Shown here piece by piece: positions 1-9,974 of a DNA stretch of 64,000 nt (positions within the stretch are counted from its first letter, which is position 1; each line of letters starts with the position of its first letter). Both the position numbers and the translations under genes were made by a program. The DNA is from Caenorhabditis elegans (taxonomy: Eukaryota; Nematoda; Chromadorea; Rhabditida; Rhabditidae). The notes under the pieces were generated by a model. It did not search any database, was not told where the DNA came from, and was given only the letters and a program-made list of their open reading frames with translations. Where the stretch lies: the NCBI RefSeq assembly GCF_000002985.6, contig NC_003282.8:6510001-6574000 (forward strand). The letters are read 5' to 3'.

Positions 1-168
1 AGTAAGATTTGATTTTTCATAAACGTCAAATGAATTGATTATTGTTCAACAACAGAAGTTTATATAGAATTCCTGAAACCGTAAATATTTTTGGTTTGAA
101 AAAATTAAAAATCCAGAAGTAAAGAACCAATTAATTAACTTATTTTTTCAAAACTTATGAAACGGCCG

Positions 169-176
169 TGAAACAG
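169..176 (-). promoter_or_regulatory. 21U-RNA (piRNA) upstream motif core
   Basis: Plus strand reads TGAAACAG, so the CTGTTTCA core points left. A related TGAAACGG lies a few bases to the left. In this family the 21U 5' end lies about 40 nt beyond the core, here near 125-135. Confidence 0.5.
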
Positions 177-372
177 GAAAAGTTTTTAATTTTCACTCAA
201 AATTATTTATATTTGATTTTTAGACGACCCACTGTACACCTCTGTCTAAAAACTGTCCTTCTTCTTCCCAGCCGTCTTTCAATTGATCTCCCATTCATCC
301 ATCATCTTCAACCTCAAAAAAAAAAAAAAAAACTCTTGGTAAGGAATAAAAGTCCGCTTGTTTCCATGTCCC

Positions 373-747
373 ATGTCTGAATGTCCCCATTTTCTTGGTT
401 TTACTTTGGAAAAGCATGAGGTTGGAGGTGATGGTATGTGACTTCTTCTTTGTTTGAAAAAAAATGAATTTCTTGAAACACTACGGAATATCGACTAATG
501 AAGATAATAATATTTTTAAAAGAGCTGAAACAGTAAAAATTGTATATCAAATATATTTTTTTAACAAGCTGATGTAGCAAATTTTGATTATTCCAATAAA
601 TAATGAATTCAATTTTAAAAAAAAAGATAAATAATTTCAGGATCTGCAATGCGAAAACCATATTCTCCAGTAAACTCTGGTGAACGAGACGATTCAAGTT
701 TTGCGAGTGACGTTCCGGTTCGGCCGAGTCGAAGTGAAGTTGTCTAA
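373..747 (+). CDS. Terminal exons of an upstream gene (partial)
   Basis: A terminal exon at 641-747 follows a good TTTCAG acceptor and ends at TAA 745-747. It reads SAMRKPYSP, then an acidic and serine-rich stretch, and ends SEVV. A candidate preceding exon at 373-432 starts with an ATG, ends at a GTATGT donor and joins in phase (phase 1), giving about 55 residues. No domain is recognisable. The rest of the gene would lie to the left of the window, and the exon at 373 may continue upstream rather than start at this ATG: its frame is open back to a stop at 340-342. The last three residues, EVV, could suit a class III PDZ ligand, but this is weak. The final exon is much more certain than the first. 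Confidence 0.4.
526..533 (-). promoter_or_regulatory. 21U-RNA upstream motif core
   Basis: Exact core in the intron before the terminal exon at 641, flanked by A-runs and T-runs as in the extended motif. Any 21U-RNA would run leftward. Confidence 0.55.
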
Positions 748-2123
748 AATTTTCTTATTTTTCTAGTCTCACCATTTTACTTTCTTGAAACCCAGTTTTT
801 TCCCATTTTTCTTTCATTGAAATATTGATTATTTTATTGATTTCCGGTTGCAATTACTCTTGGTTTTCTCTATTGTTCATACGCGAATTTCTCAATTTTA
901 ATGAGAAATTTCCGTTTCTTTTTTTTTGAAGATATATTCCGATTCTCTATCAAAATGTTCACTATAAAGTGCCACTTCATGACCTCAATTCCTTGACTAC
1001 AATATTGTTGACTTTGAAAATATTTAATAAACATTTAACTATAAAAATTTTCACGGTTTCAGTGTTTTATGAAAAGCTAGACAACATTCTGTGATCGTTT
1101 TTTTGTGTTGACGTCTTTAACTTATTAAACAACTATGCACTTGTACTAATTTCTCTCTTTCTTTTTAAATTTCAGTTTTTAGAAGAGATTGTTTTTGTTT
1201 TAAATTAAATGCATACATATAATTCCAAAAAGTTCCCAGAATGTTTATCCACTAGTAGACATTGTTAAAATCATCAAAAGTCGGAAAAATGTTGATTTTG
1301 AAACTATTTAATTAAAAAAATTAATTATAAAAATGTTACGGTTTCACTAATTTATGAAAAGCTATATAACATTTTGAAATTGCTTTTTTGAGCTTTTTTG
1401 TGTTAACTTCAATTTTAGAATGTGTTGTAATTGTGGGACCAATTTTAGATGTTTTCAAGAAATTGTCTTTTTTTTTTGAGAAAAATCTGAACTTTTTTGT
1501 TTGATACAGGTTATAAGAAGTTCAAAGAAAACTTCCAGAATGTTTATCTACCAGTAAACACTGTTAAAATCATCGAAAATCTGTGAAAACCCGTATTTTG
1601 AACAATTATTACTGGTCTCAAGATTAGTGGAAGATGCACTGAAAAAACAGAAGTCAATAAATAACTGAAATTTTTTGGCACCTTTATATTTATGCACTAT
1701 ATTTATGCAAACCTTGAAACAGCTTTTGTTGCTTTTCTTGAAAATGTACAATATTTTTCATAATTGTCCAATTTCATAGGGATTTGTCGTACTGTGGTTT
1801 TTACTTATTTTAAAAATTTATTCGATAAAAGTAGAATGCGTACCTATGATCCCACAATTTTTCTTTCCTTTTTGCGCTCAATTTCTGAAATTTTAGTTAT
1901 TTGATTTTTGAGAAATCCAGGATTCCTTAGTTTTCTGTTTCCGAGAATTCTATTCAACCAAAATTATTCCAAGAAAACCAGAAACATCTGTCTCCGTCAG
2001 CAACCAAATTCAAATGTATTCCATTTCATGTGAACCCTCACCTCTTTCTTCTACCTTTCTCTCTGCGTCTCTTCATTCTTAGTACTCTTTCTTCATACAT
2101 TTATTTATTTATTTCGATATCTA
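748..2123. other. AT-rich intergenic DNA
   Basis: No supportable gene. It holds one exact 21U core (1715) and two CGGTTTCA near-matches at about 1057 and 1342. From about 2030 to 2123 it becomes pyrimidine-rich, as C. elegans promoters often are, just before the exon-like ATG at 2124. Confidence 0.5.
1715..1722 (-). promoter_or_regulatory. 21U-RNA upstream motif core
   Basis: Exact TGAAACAG on the plus strand in intergenic AT-rich sequence; output would run toward 1680. Confidence 0.5.
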
Positions 2124-4844
2124 ATGTCATGGCAACCAGAAGTTCGTGAGTGCAAGAGTGTTCGTTTTTCTCCTTTTTTCCATTTATTCATCCAAGAAGT
2201 TGTTGTTGTGTGGGTTGCACATTCTCATTTGAGACAAATAAGATTCTCAGTACGTTTTTGAAAATCAGAGTTCTGTTTATTTTTTATTCTCCTGGAAAAC
2301 GCAAATACTGGGAAACGTTTTGCAAATATAAAAACAACTAAATGAGTTTTCCACATATTCTAATCAAATTTCCCGTTATTTATATACGTTTCTATAATTT
2401 TGTTTCGAACGAAAAAGATATTTTTGTTCTCATTTGGCTAATATCAAAATAGGAAAACCATTTTTCATATTTTTGTAATTTTTTTTTAAACATTCTTCAC
2501 TATTTAAATGGCATTCTTTCCAAGTTATGTTTTTTTCCAAAATTTCTTTTAGAATTCAGATATGCGTCAGCTTTTCGCTTGATCTTTCAATGTTTGGGCG
2601 TTAATATTTGCGTTTTTTCCTGAAACAAAAAATGTAATTAAAATGAGAGTTTTTATTTGATTTTAACATACTTTATAAAATCTGCCGACTTTGCGTTCGT
2701 TCCTCTTGAAACTGTAAAAGTTATCCAAAAAGACTCCTTTTTTAATTCAAGAAACTCTATTTTAATTTTAAAAATTTTAATATGGTATTTCCTTAATACG
2801 AATGTGTACATTTAATTTCAAAGAACGCTTTCCAACAATAATACCCAAAGTTTTCTTCGAATCAGGGTTTCCACTTATTTATTTTGTATTCTGGAAATTT
2901 TGAATACCACAAAATCAAAATTTCGTGTTTAGATCAGCGAAATATTTTTTTAATTATTTTAATGCAAAAATACTATACCAGCATAATATTATTTTGTATG
3001 GCAGTTTTTTAGTTTGTCCAATTTTATTTGAATCTTATCCACACGACGCACATATATTTTTCAAAATGTTCTCAACTGTGTGTTTAAAGCCCCTAGGAGA
3101 ATATTTAACTAATTACTACAATCAATATACCTATCGGTTGAAACAGCAATTATTTTAAAATTTCAGAACTGAAAAATTAATGTAACTGGGAGCTATTTTT
3201 AGAGCTCAATATGCATTTCCAGTCGCTTTTTTTCTGTTTTGTTTTTTTAAAGGTTTCTCTAAATAGTTTTATTCCACTTTTTATATTTCAATTTTTATTC
3301 ATATTAATACCATCAATCAAACCCCCCCCCCCCCCCCAAAAAAGATAACTAATCGTTTTAAAATAATCCGGAACTAATTCGAAGAATTTTGTGATTCTCA
3401 AGAATGTCCCACTCTCGTTTTATTTTACTAATAATATGGACTAGAGATAATAAGAATTTGGGGAGCATGTGTAAATAAATTGCATATAAATTTCAGTCAT
3501 TTTTGTTTTTTTTAGAATACAGTAGGCTTAGGTGTTTTTTTCGAGTTTTTTTAATTTTAAATTGTGCAAAAATAAAATGTTTATTTTATTTTTTTTCGGA
3601 AAAATATGAATTACTCGATTCTTGTGATTTACAAGCTAGTTTTGATCAACTTTTGAGAGAACTTTTAAATAAAAATTGTGTTCGATTAGTTTTAAAAATT
3701 GTTATTATCTAAAAATTGAAGCCTGACATCTATAGATATTCTGCCAAATCGTCCAAAAATTTCAGAAAAAAAATTTTTTTGTCTGTTTCGCAAAAATTTT
3801 ATTATAAAATTTTATTTTTTTAGCAGTTGTGATCTCGAATTCCTAACCATTCCTACAAAAAATCCTACACTATTGAAAGCATGCACCTGATATTTTTCCA
3901 TAATTTAACACTAACCGGGTGTATTTTCCTCACTGGCTAAAGTGAATCCGCGGTAAAATATGTATATGGTATGCAATTAAAAACTTGTGATGTCAGAAAT
4001 TTGTATTTCCACTTTGCTACAGCTGTTCCTCCAATTTTATTGAAATGATTAGTTTTCTAAAAATTACTGTTTCATTTCATAAATATTTGAAGCAACATTG
4101 ACAGAAAAATATTGCCACTGCATTGCTATATTAAAAGCGAATTCTTGTTTTTTTCGAAAACAATCTAAATATTCTTCGAATCAAAGTAACAAATAAAGAA
4201 GGGCATTTGAAAAACAACAAAATGCGGAAATTATAGGGTTTTCTTCGCAGAATATTACACTTCCTGGTGCAATTCGGATGTTTTTCCATTTGATTTTAGC
4301 TCTTTTTAAGACTAATTTTATGTTAAATTTGAAAAAGTAGTAGTTTTTTGTTAAGGCAAAACTTGCATATTTAGGATTAGAATTAGCTAAACTGAAAATT
4401 TTATAAAATCCTCGCGAAACAGAAAAAAAAATTCAATTTTCATTAAATTTCTGTGTACAATTTAGAAGGTAGATATTTGTAATAATTTTCAGATACTAAC
4501 ACATTTTGTAAAATTTTTATGAAATTTTTATTTTAAAGATTTCCTCAAAAATTGATCAGAACTTGCTTATAAATCACAAGGATTGATCAAATGATAGTTT
4601 GGATATTTTTTAGTTACGGTTATGTATTTTTCAAATTTTTTGAAGGTTTCTCTAACCTACATAATTTCTTTTGCATAATTGTTGAAAGTTCCAAACAGCA
4701 TTTAAAATACTTCACCTTTAAGTGTTTCTCAAAAACTGAGTTACTCGTGTGTGTATGTATGTCTGCCAAATATTTGCAGGACAATTCTTCGGGATAATGT
4801 TTTCTGCGAACATTTGTGCATCCAATTCCGTGTGCACCCTTTGA
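2124..4844 (+). CDS. Possible two-exon microprotein or 5' part of a transcript
   Basis: Exon 1 (2124-2145) begins ATGTCATGG and ends at a perfect GTGAGT donor after a pyrimidine-rich upstream region. A TTTGCAG acceptor at 4773-4779 opens exon 2 (4780-4844). The join is in phase and gives a 28-residue peptide beginning MSWQPEVR and ending at TGA. The 300 bases from 4780 on are clearly less AT-rich than their surroundings, which suggests a transcribed exon or UTR. It could equally be the start of a non-coding transcript. No homology is recognisable, and the 2.6 kb intron between the two exons makes the pairing speculative. Confidence 0.22.
3139..3146 (-). promoter_or_regulatory. 21U-RNA upstream motif core
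   Basis: Exact core between an AT-rich block and a T-rich block; output would run toward 3100. Confidence 0.5.
3322..3337. repeat. Poly-C tract, 16 bases (poly-G on the minus strand)
   Basis: Sixteen consecutive C followed by an A run. Such G/C homopolymers are a known C. elegans feature and are deletion hotspots in worms lacking the FANCJ-like helicase DOG-1. Confidence 0.85.
3771..3935 (+). repeat. Diverged direct repeat, left copy (partner 6762-6915)
   Basis: Shares with 6762-6915 the order CTGTTTCGCAAAAAT, TTATTATAAAAT, AGCAGTT, GCATGCACCTGATATTT-like and CACTAACCGGG segments, with substitutions and small indels. A variant 21U core (CTGTTTCG) sits at the left end of both copies. Confidence 0.8.
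4067..4074 (+). promoter_or_regulatory. 21U-RNA upstream motif core
   Basis: CTGTTTCA preceded by TAAAAATTA and followed by AT-rich DNA; output would start near 4110. Confidence 0.55.
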
Positions 4845-5496
4845 TTCTCTGAATGTCTATATTCTCGGTACTTCTTCGTTGTTTTCTCAATCATCATCTC
4901 CCCGTCGGGCCATGAGTCTTTCCTTTTTCTCCAAGCATTTCCAAGAATACACTAGCATCTCTGACTTGCTCTCCCAAATTTATGTACTCTCTACATCCGG
5001 CAACACTTTTCCTCATTTCTCTGAAATGGGAACATAGGAAGGAATGAATGTTCATCTTAACCACAACCCGCCTTTTCAGGGAATCTTTTCAGCAATTCGA
5101 CGGTTCTATGAATTTAAGGGTTGGAAAGAGTAGTGGACAAAGGATATTGGTCTTGTTTTAAGCATAAATTGAAAAATGATCTAGGCTCTTGAAAAAATAC
5201 ATATTTTCTGAACTCTTACAAGTGGAATTCTAGATAACCACTTCAAAATAACGTTCTATAAACGCCTCCAAAGCTACCGTATTCTTGTTGCTTTCAGATT
5301 TTGGTTTTCTGGTTTAAAGCTTTTGAAGAATTAGTTTTCATTGTCAGTCTAACCACCTCTGCAAATATCTCAGCAAGTGTTTTTAACAAATTGAACTCTA
5401 GGGGACTATATAAGCTTGAAGTGAGATTTCGAATTTTCTTGATAAATTCCCAAATTTTCACCGTTTTGAATTGTGTTCGTTTTGAAAATTAAATTC

Positions 5497-6666
5497 TTAA
5501 AGGGGGAGTAGAGTTTGTGGGGAAATATATGTTTCTGACTCTAATTGTGCTCCTGATACCGAATATCGATGTGAAAAAAATTAAAAAAATTTCCCTGATT
5601 TTATATTAATTTTTAAAATCCGCAAATCCATTGGATGCCTATATGTGAGATTTCAAACGCAAGATTTTCCCGCCAGAGACGCCCCGCCCACGAAACCGTG
5701 CCGCACGTGTGGGTTTACGAGATTAATTTTTTCCTTCTATTTTTATTTAATTTTATGCCGATTTTTTCCATTTTTTCGCTGTTTTATATCGAAAATGTTG
5801 TTATTTAGCGTTAATTTATGCTTTTTTATTGATAAAAATCAACAATATTTCATGTAAAGTTCCATTTTCAGCACAAAATCGACGGAAAACAAGGAAAATT
5901 ACGGCGACACGACGTTTCTAGGAAAAGTGAGCATTTCATTTAAAAAACATTTTCAAAAAACAATTTAAAAGTGAAAAGCATTCTGTTCGCTAAAAAATTA
6001 GGCCTAAAACATCTTTAAAAAATCAACAGTTTGTCGATTTAGTCGGTAAATTCCAATTTTCATCCAAATACTCATCATATTTCCTTTACAAATCACAATA
6101 ACGAAAGTTTTCCACATTAATACAAACATTTAACATTCCAGATATCCGGAATACGTTGATTCGTAGTGCACCCAAGGACAAACTTCAATTTTTGTTTTTT
6201 TTTGTTATTGTTTTTTTCCAGAAATGTGATTTTTTATAAATTTTATTAAAAATAAATAGTTTTATAATATACTTATTGGGTTTTTATGAAAAACAATAGT
6301 ATTACACACGGAATAATGATAAATTTATTGTCCATGGTTGCTTCCACCTCGTTTCGCGTCGATTTTGTGCTGAAAATGGAACTTTACATGGAATATTGTT
6401 GATTTTTATCAATAAAAAGGCATAAATTAACGCTAAATAACAACATTTTCGATATAAAACAGCGAAAAAATGGAAAAAATCGGCATAAAATTAAATAAAA
6501 ATAGAAGGAAAAAATTAATCTCGTAAACCCACACGTGCGGCACGGTTTCGTGGGCGGGGCGAAAACAGGGAAATTTTTTTAATTTTTTTCACATCGATAT
6601 TCGGTATCAGGAGCACAATTAGAGTCAGAAACGTATATTTCCCCACAAACTCTACTCCCCCTTTAA
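5497..6666. mobile_element. Palindromic TTAA-flanked DNA transposon (PALTTAA-like)
   Basis: TTAA at 5497-5500 and 6663-6666 flanks an element of about 1.16 kb with ends AGGGGGAGTAGAG / CTCTACTCCCCCT. The two arms (5501-5885 and about 6355-6662) are near-identical inverted repeats. The left arm has about 75 extra bases at about 5600-5675. The unique core of about 470 bases has no transposase frame, so the copy is non-autonomous. The TTAA target fits piggyBac-type mobilisation; the family name is from memory. Confidence 0.85.
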
Positions 6667-6761
6667 ATAAAAATATTGATAATTGTTCAATAATACTACA
6701 TTCACGCTAAAATTTTCGATTTTTAAAATTTTCCAAAAAAATCGAGTTTAAAAAAAAACAT

Positions 6762-6915
6762 TTTTTGTCTGTTTCGCAAAAATCTTATTATAAAATTGTA
6801 TCTTTTTTTTAGCAGTTCTGGTCTAAAATACCATTCTAAAAATCCCACGTTATTGAAAACATGCACCTGATATTTTTCCATAATCACAACACTAACCGGG
6901 CGTCTTTTTCTCGAA
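6762..6915 (+). repeat. Diverged direct repeat, right copy (partner 3771-3935)
   Basis: Second copy of the block described at 3771, just right of the TTAA element. The CTGTTTCG variant core is kept at 6770-6777. Confidence 0.8.
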
Positions 6916-8173
6916 AAAACAAAAAATGTTCAGAAACTTAACCATAATTTTTTTAATAATTTTTTACAAAATTTTGTTTGAGTTGATGAGAAAAAACATA
7001 AGAAAACATATAAATTTTGTATGAAAATGAAGAAAAATGACCAAAATTTAAAGCTTTTTTCGACATATCGGAAAAATCGGAAAATATTTGTTTTCGATTT
7101 TTGCAAAAAATCAAAAAACCGACACCCTTGTTACATATAGGAAAAAAGCCTGTCTGCTTACCAGGCAGCCTTCTTGTACCTACATGATTCCCCGAGTGTA
7201 TTTGAGCGTGTTTTATATCTCCCAGTAGCATTTTCAATCAATTAATCAAAGCATTGTACAAACACCCACGCTCACACCAAACTTAACGAGCCTGTAGACA
7301 GGCATATGGGTAGGCATGGAGTGCCTACCTATAATGGAATAGTCTTTTATTTCCTAATAAATATTATAATGACATCACATGAACCTTAAGTTCGTGGCAT
7401 TTCGGTTTAATTACCACTTTTGCCAGTGATGTTCCTGGGATCTTCAAAATAATTGTTGTTTTCCCATCATAGCCGCTAGCATCTGGTTTTATGATAATAT
7501 GATAGATATTAATGAAAAATACCGGCTTACCAAGGACTAGCTGCTTATTTCAAAATAGTTCCGAGAATGAGCTCTGAAAACTAGATTTAAATTAAAGTTC
7601 AAATTTTATTTTTAGGCAGCTCTACTTTTATTAAACCCATACTTCAATATCACATCTTTATTTATTGTTTTTTACACTGTTGTTTTCAGACACCCAATGT
7701 AATTTCCCGTCTACATAAGAAATAACGTATTTTTTAAAGTTCAAGCCTCCGTAAACTGTGTAAAGAGTATAAAACTATGTACGTCACGAGCAGTGAAGCC
7801 ATAGCATACAAACATTTGATTCCTAGTGATCAAACGTTTTAGCAGCTTTGCTTTTATTTGCATTTTATAATTTTGGGGATTCTGGTTTACAAAATCTGCA
7901 ACAAATTGTTCTAACTTAAATTTTTTGGCAGTGATGTTTTTAGGCATTCTACTCGTTTGAGGAGCCACCTTTTCTACCACCCTCCACCTAATTTGGAAAA
8001 ACATGTGTATTTTTAGCTTTGAAAATTTTTTATTGTCGTTTCTCAAGTTTTAAGTAGGAAAATTTTTGTTGGCCTTCTGATTTTTGATCTGGTTATTTGT
8101 ATTATTTTTCTCAATTGCTTGAAAGCATTTTCACCGTTAAAACATATCAAATTCTTACGTTTAGAATCTTTAA

Positions 8174-9502
8174 ATGGCAGAGGAAGAATATCAAGCAACA
8201 GCTACAGCAATCGCTATCACCACAAATCTTCCAAATTGGGCACTTTTAGGTGAGTTATATTATATTTGCATTTATAATAAACATATTATATGTATAATTT
8301 TTTAAATACTTTGCGAAACAGCGTTTTCTAATTTTTCAAAAATTAAAAATCCAATTTTCAGCAGAAACACATTTGGTATATATTCAGGAGCAAACTTTCT
8401 TAACTCATAATTCTCATCGATTTTCAGACAAATTTAGTTTCTTTTTTTTTTTCATAAAAAGCAACAAATCGCATGATTTTGTTTGGATACGTGGTGGGGA
8501 ATAAATTTTTTGTTAGATTCCTAGGAAAAATCTTTTTATTTGTAGTTTTTACACCAACCTGAATGCGGCGCTATATTCATTCCCCACCCTGACGAGTATG
8601 TATGCATATTTAGTTATTGGAGAAATATAGGATAAAGTTTACCATATTTTCAGATGAAATATCAGTTCCATTGCTTGAAACCGGAGTCGGAACTCTTCCA
8701 CTACTTCAAGCCGCACTTCCCTCAATTCTCTCAATTTCCCAAAATGATGACAAAGTGAAAGAAAGATATCGAAAAGTTTTGAGGATAGCACAACTTCAAA
8801 TTGAACATTTATTAGTTAGTTAACTTTAACTTTAAACTTAAAAATGCTTAATTTATTTTTCAGAAATCTCAGCAAGAACTTCTGAAACATATGGAGAAGC
8901 TGGAATCGGAGAACATATCCAGAATATTGAAACCAAAAAATATGAAAATGGAAAGAAAAACGTCCGGTGGCTCGCCGGAGAATAATGATAAATATAAAGT
9001 ATGTTTAAAGACAAAAATAGTAGAGAAATATTAAAGGTGGAACGTCAGAAAAGAAAATAAAAACATTTTCTCCTTAATTGCCCTAATCATAATTTACTGT
9101 TTCAAAAATGATTAAAAAGGATTAAAGGACGATCCGTTCTTCAAGTGCTATGCATTGCGGATCTGGGATTCAGGTACACTGCCTGGTGGTGATCCCTCTG
9201 GGCTGTAATTTAAATTTAAAAAAAATTTAAAAAAAATTTAAAAATAAATAAATAAAAAATAAATAAAAAAAAATCAAATTACTAACTCTAACTCTAACTT
9301 GAAAGTTATTTGAAAATTCGATTTATAGTAAAAAGTACTGAAAACTCTCACCTACCATAAACCTACCATAAAATTAATTTTGAAATGTTGAAAGTTATTT
9401 CAGTGCGCCGATTGTGGGAAAATATTTCTGAATGAGAATTTCTTGACATCTCACTTTGAAAGACGACATCCCAAACCAATTGGACGATCTTCTTCGGATT
9501 AA
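8174..9502 (+). CDS. DZIP1/Iguana-like zinc-finger protein, very short form
   Basis: Four exons: 8174-8249, 8654-8814, 8864-8998, 9404-9502, all GT-AG and in phase, giving 156 residues. The start follows an acceptor-like TTTAG, consistent with SL1 trans-splicing. Residues 20-95 (NLPNWALLDEI..., then VKERYRKVLRIAQLQIEHLL) resemble the N-terminal DZIP1 domain, with its fixed continuation into a short coiled coil. The last exon is a single C2H2 finger, CADCGKIF...HFERRHP, again as in DZIP1. Vertebrate DZIP1 proteins are several times longer and act at the ciliary base and in Hedgehog signalling; here only the first domain plus the finger remain. The assignment is from motif recall. A ciliary role is inference. 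Confidence 0.7.
9097..9104 (+). promoter_or_regulatory. 21U-RNA upstream motif core
   Basis: CTGTTTCA inside intron 3 of the DZIP1-like gene, directly beside the SINE fragment. The expected 21U start (about 9140) would fall inside that fragment. Confidence 0.45.
9119..9213 (-). mobile_element. 5'-truncated tRNA-derived SINE copy
   Basis: Reverse complement of the 3' part of the full element at 41549-41811 (its bases about 41704-41803), nearly identical. The tRNA head is missing. It lies in an intron of the DZIP1-like gene in antisense orientation. Truncation at the 5' end is what reverse transcription from the 3' end produces. Confidence 0.85.
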
Positions 9503-9974
9503 TTTGGACCGTTACTGGAAGATTTATGAGTTCTGATGCAATATTATGCATCAGTTTTCTTTTTTCTACCAATTGAGTAAATACCAGTTTCTATTGTTTT
9601 AGTCCCCAACTTAGGGTTTTCATGACGGCATAAAATGCCTATCCGCCTGCCTACGGTTACCTTTCAGGCGTATCAGCATTTTCAGAGTTCCACCATGCTT
9701 GTAGGCAGGCTGATAGGTTTTTTGTGCCTGTTACCCTTACCACACCTTCTATCATATTTTTTTCTTATCTCCTTCCCCTCTGCTTATCATGTTTGAATTC
9801 CCACCTTTTTCTTTGCATACGCAACAATTTTATATTCATTTTTCTCCGTTCCATGTCTCAACAAAATCGTACAATTTGGGTCAAATGTCGCCGTTCCGAT
9901 TCTCTGTATTCTCTATATCTCTATTTCTCATCATCTCTCTCTCGCTTTCGCTTTTGATTTGATCTTCATTAATT
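9503..9974. other. Intergenic, with TAGGCAGGC-type repeat
   Basis: Contains a dispersed repeat at about 9630-9730 (CCTATCCGCCTGCCTACGG and inverted forms) followed by a pyrimidine-rich promoter-like region for the glycosyltransferase gene. Confidence 0.5.

Larger units (their letters stand above)
2146..4779. other. AT-rich stretch with 21U cores and a duplicated block
   Basis: No supportable exons inside. It holds two exact 21U cores (3139 minus, 4067 plus), a CTGTTTCG variant at 3783, a 16-base C run at 3322, and the left copy of a block repeated at 6762. Confidence 0.5.
5090..8173. other. Gene-free interval carrying transposon-derived DNA
   Basis: Apart from the palindromic element at 5497-6666 and the repeat at 6762-6915, it holds TAGGCAGGCA-type dispersed repeat fragments at about 7140-7330. 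Open frames here, such as the one around 7741-8046, lack splice logic and coding-like composition. Confidence 0.5.

Noticed and set aside
7741-8046. 101-codon open frame on the minus strand
   Set aside because: Low-complexity AT-rich codons, no upstream signals, no family resemblance.
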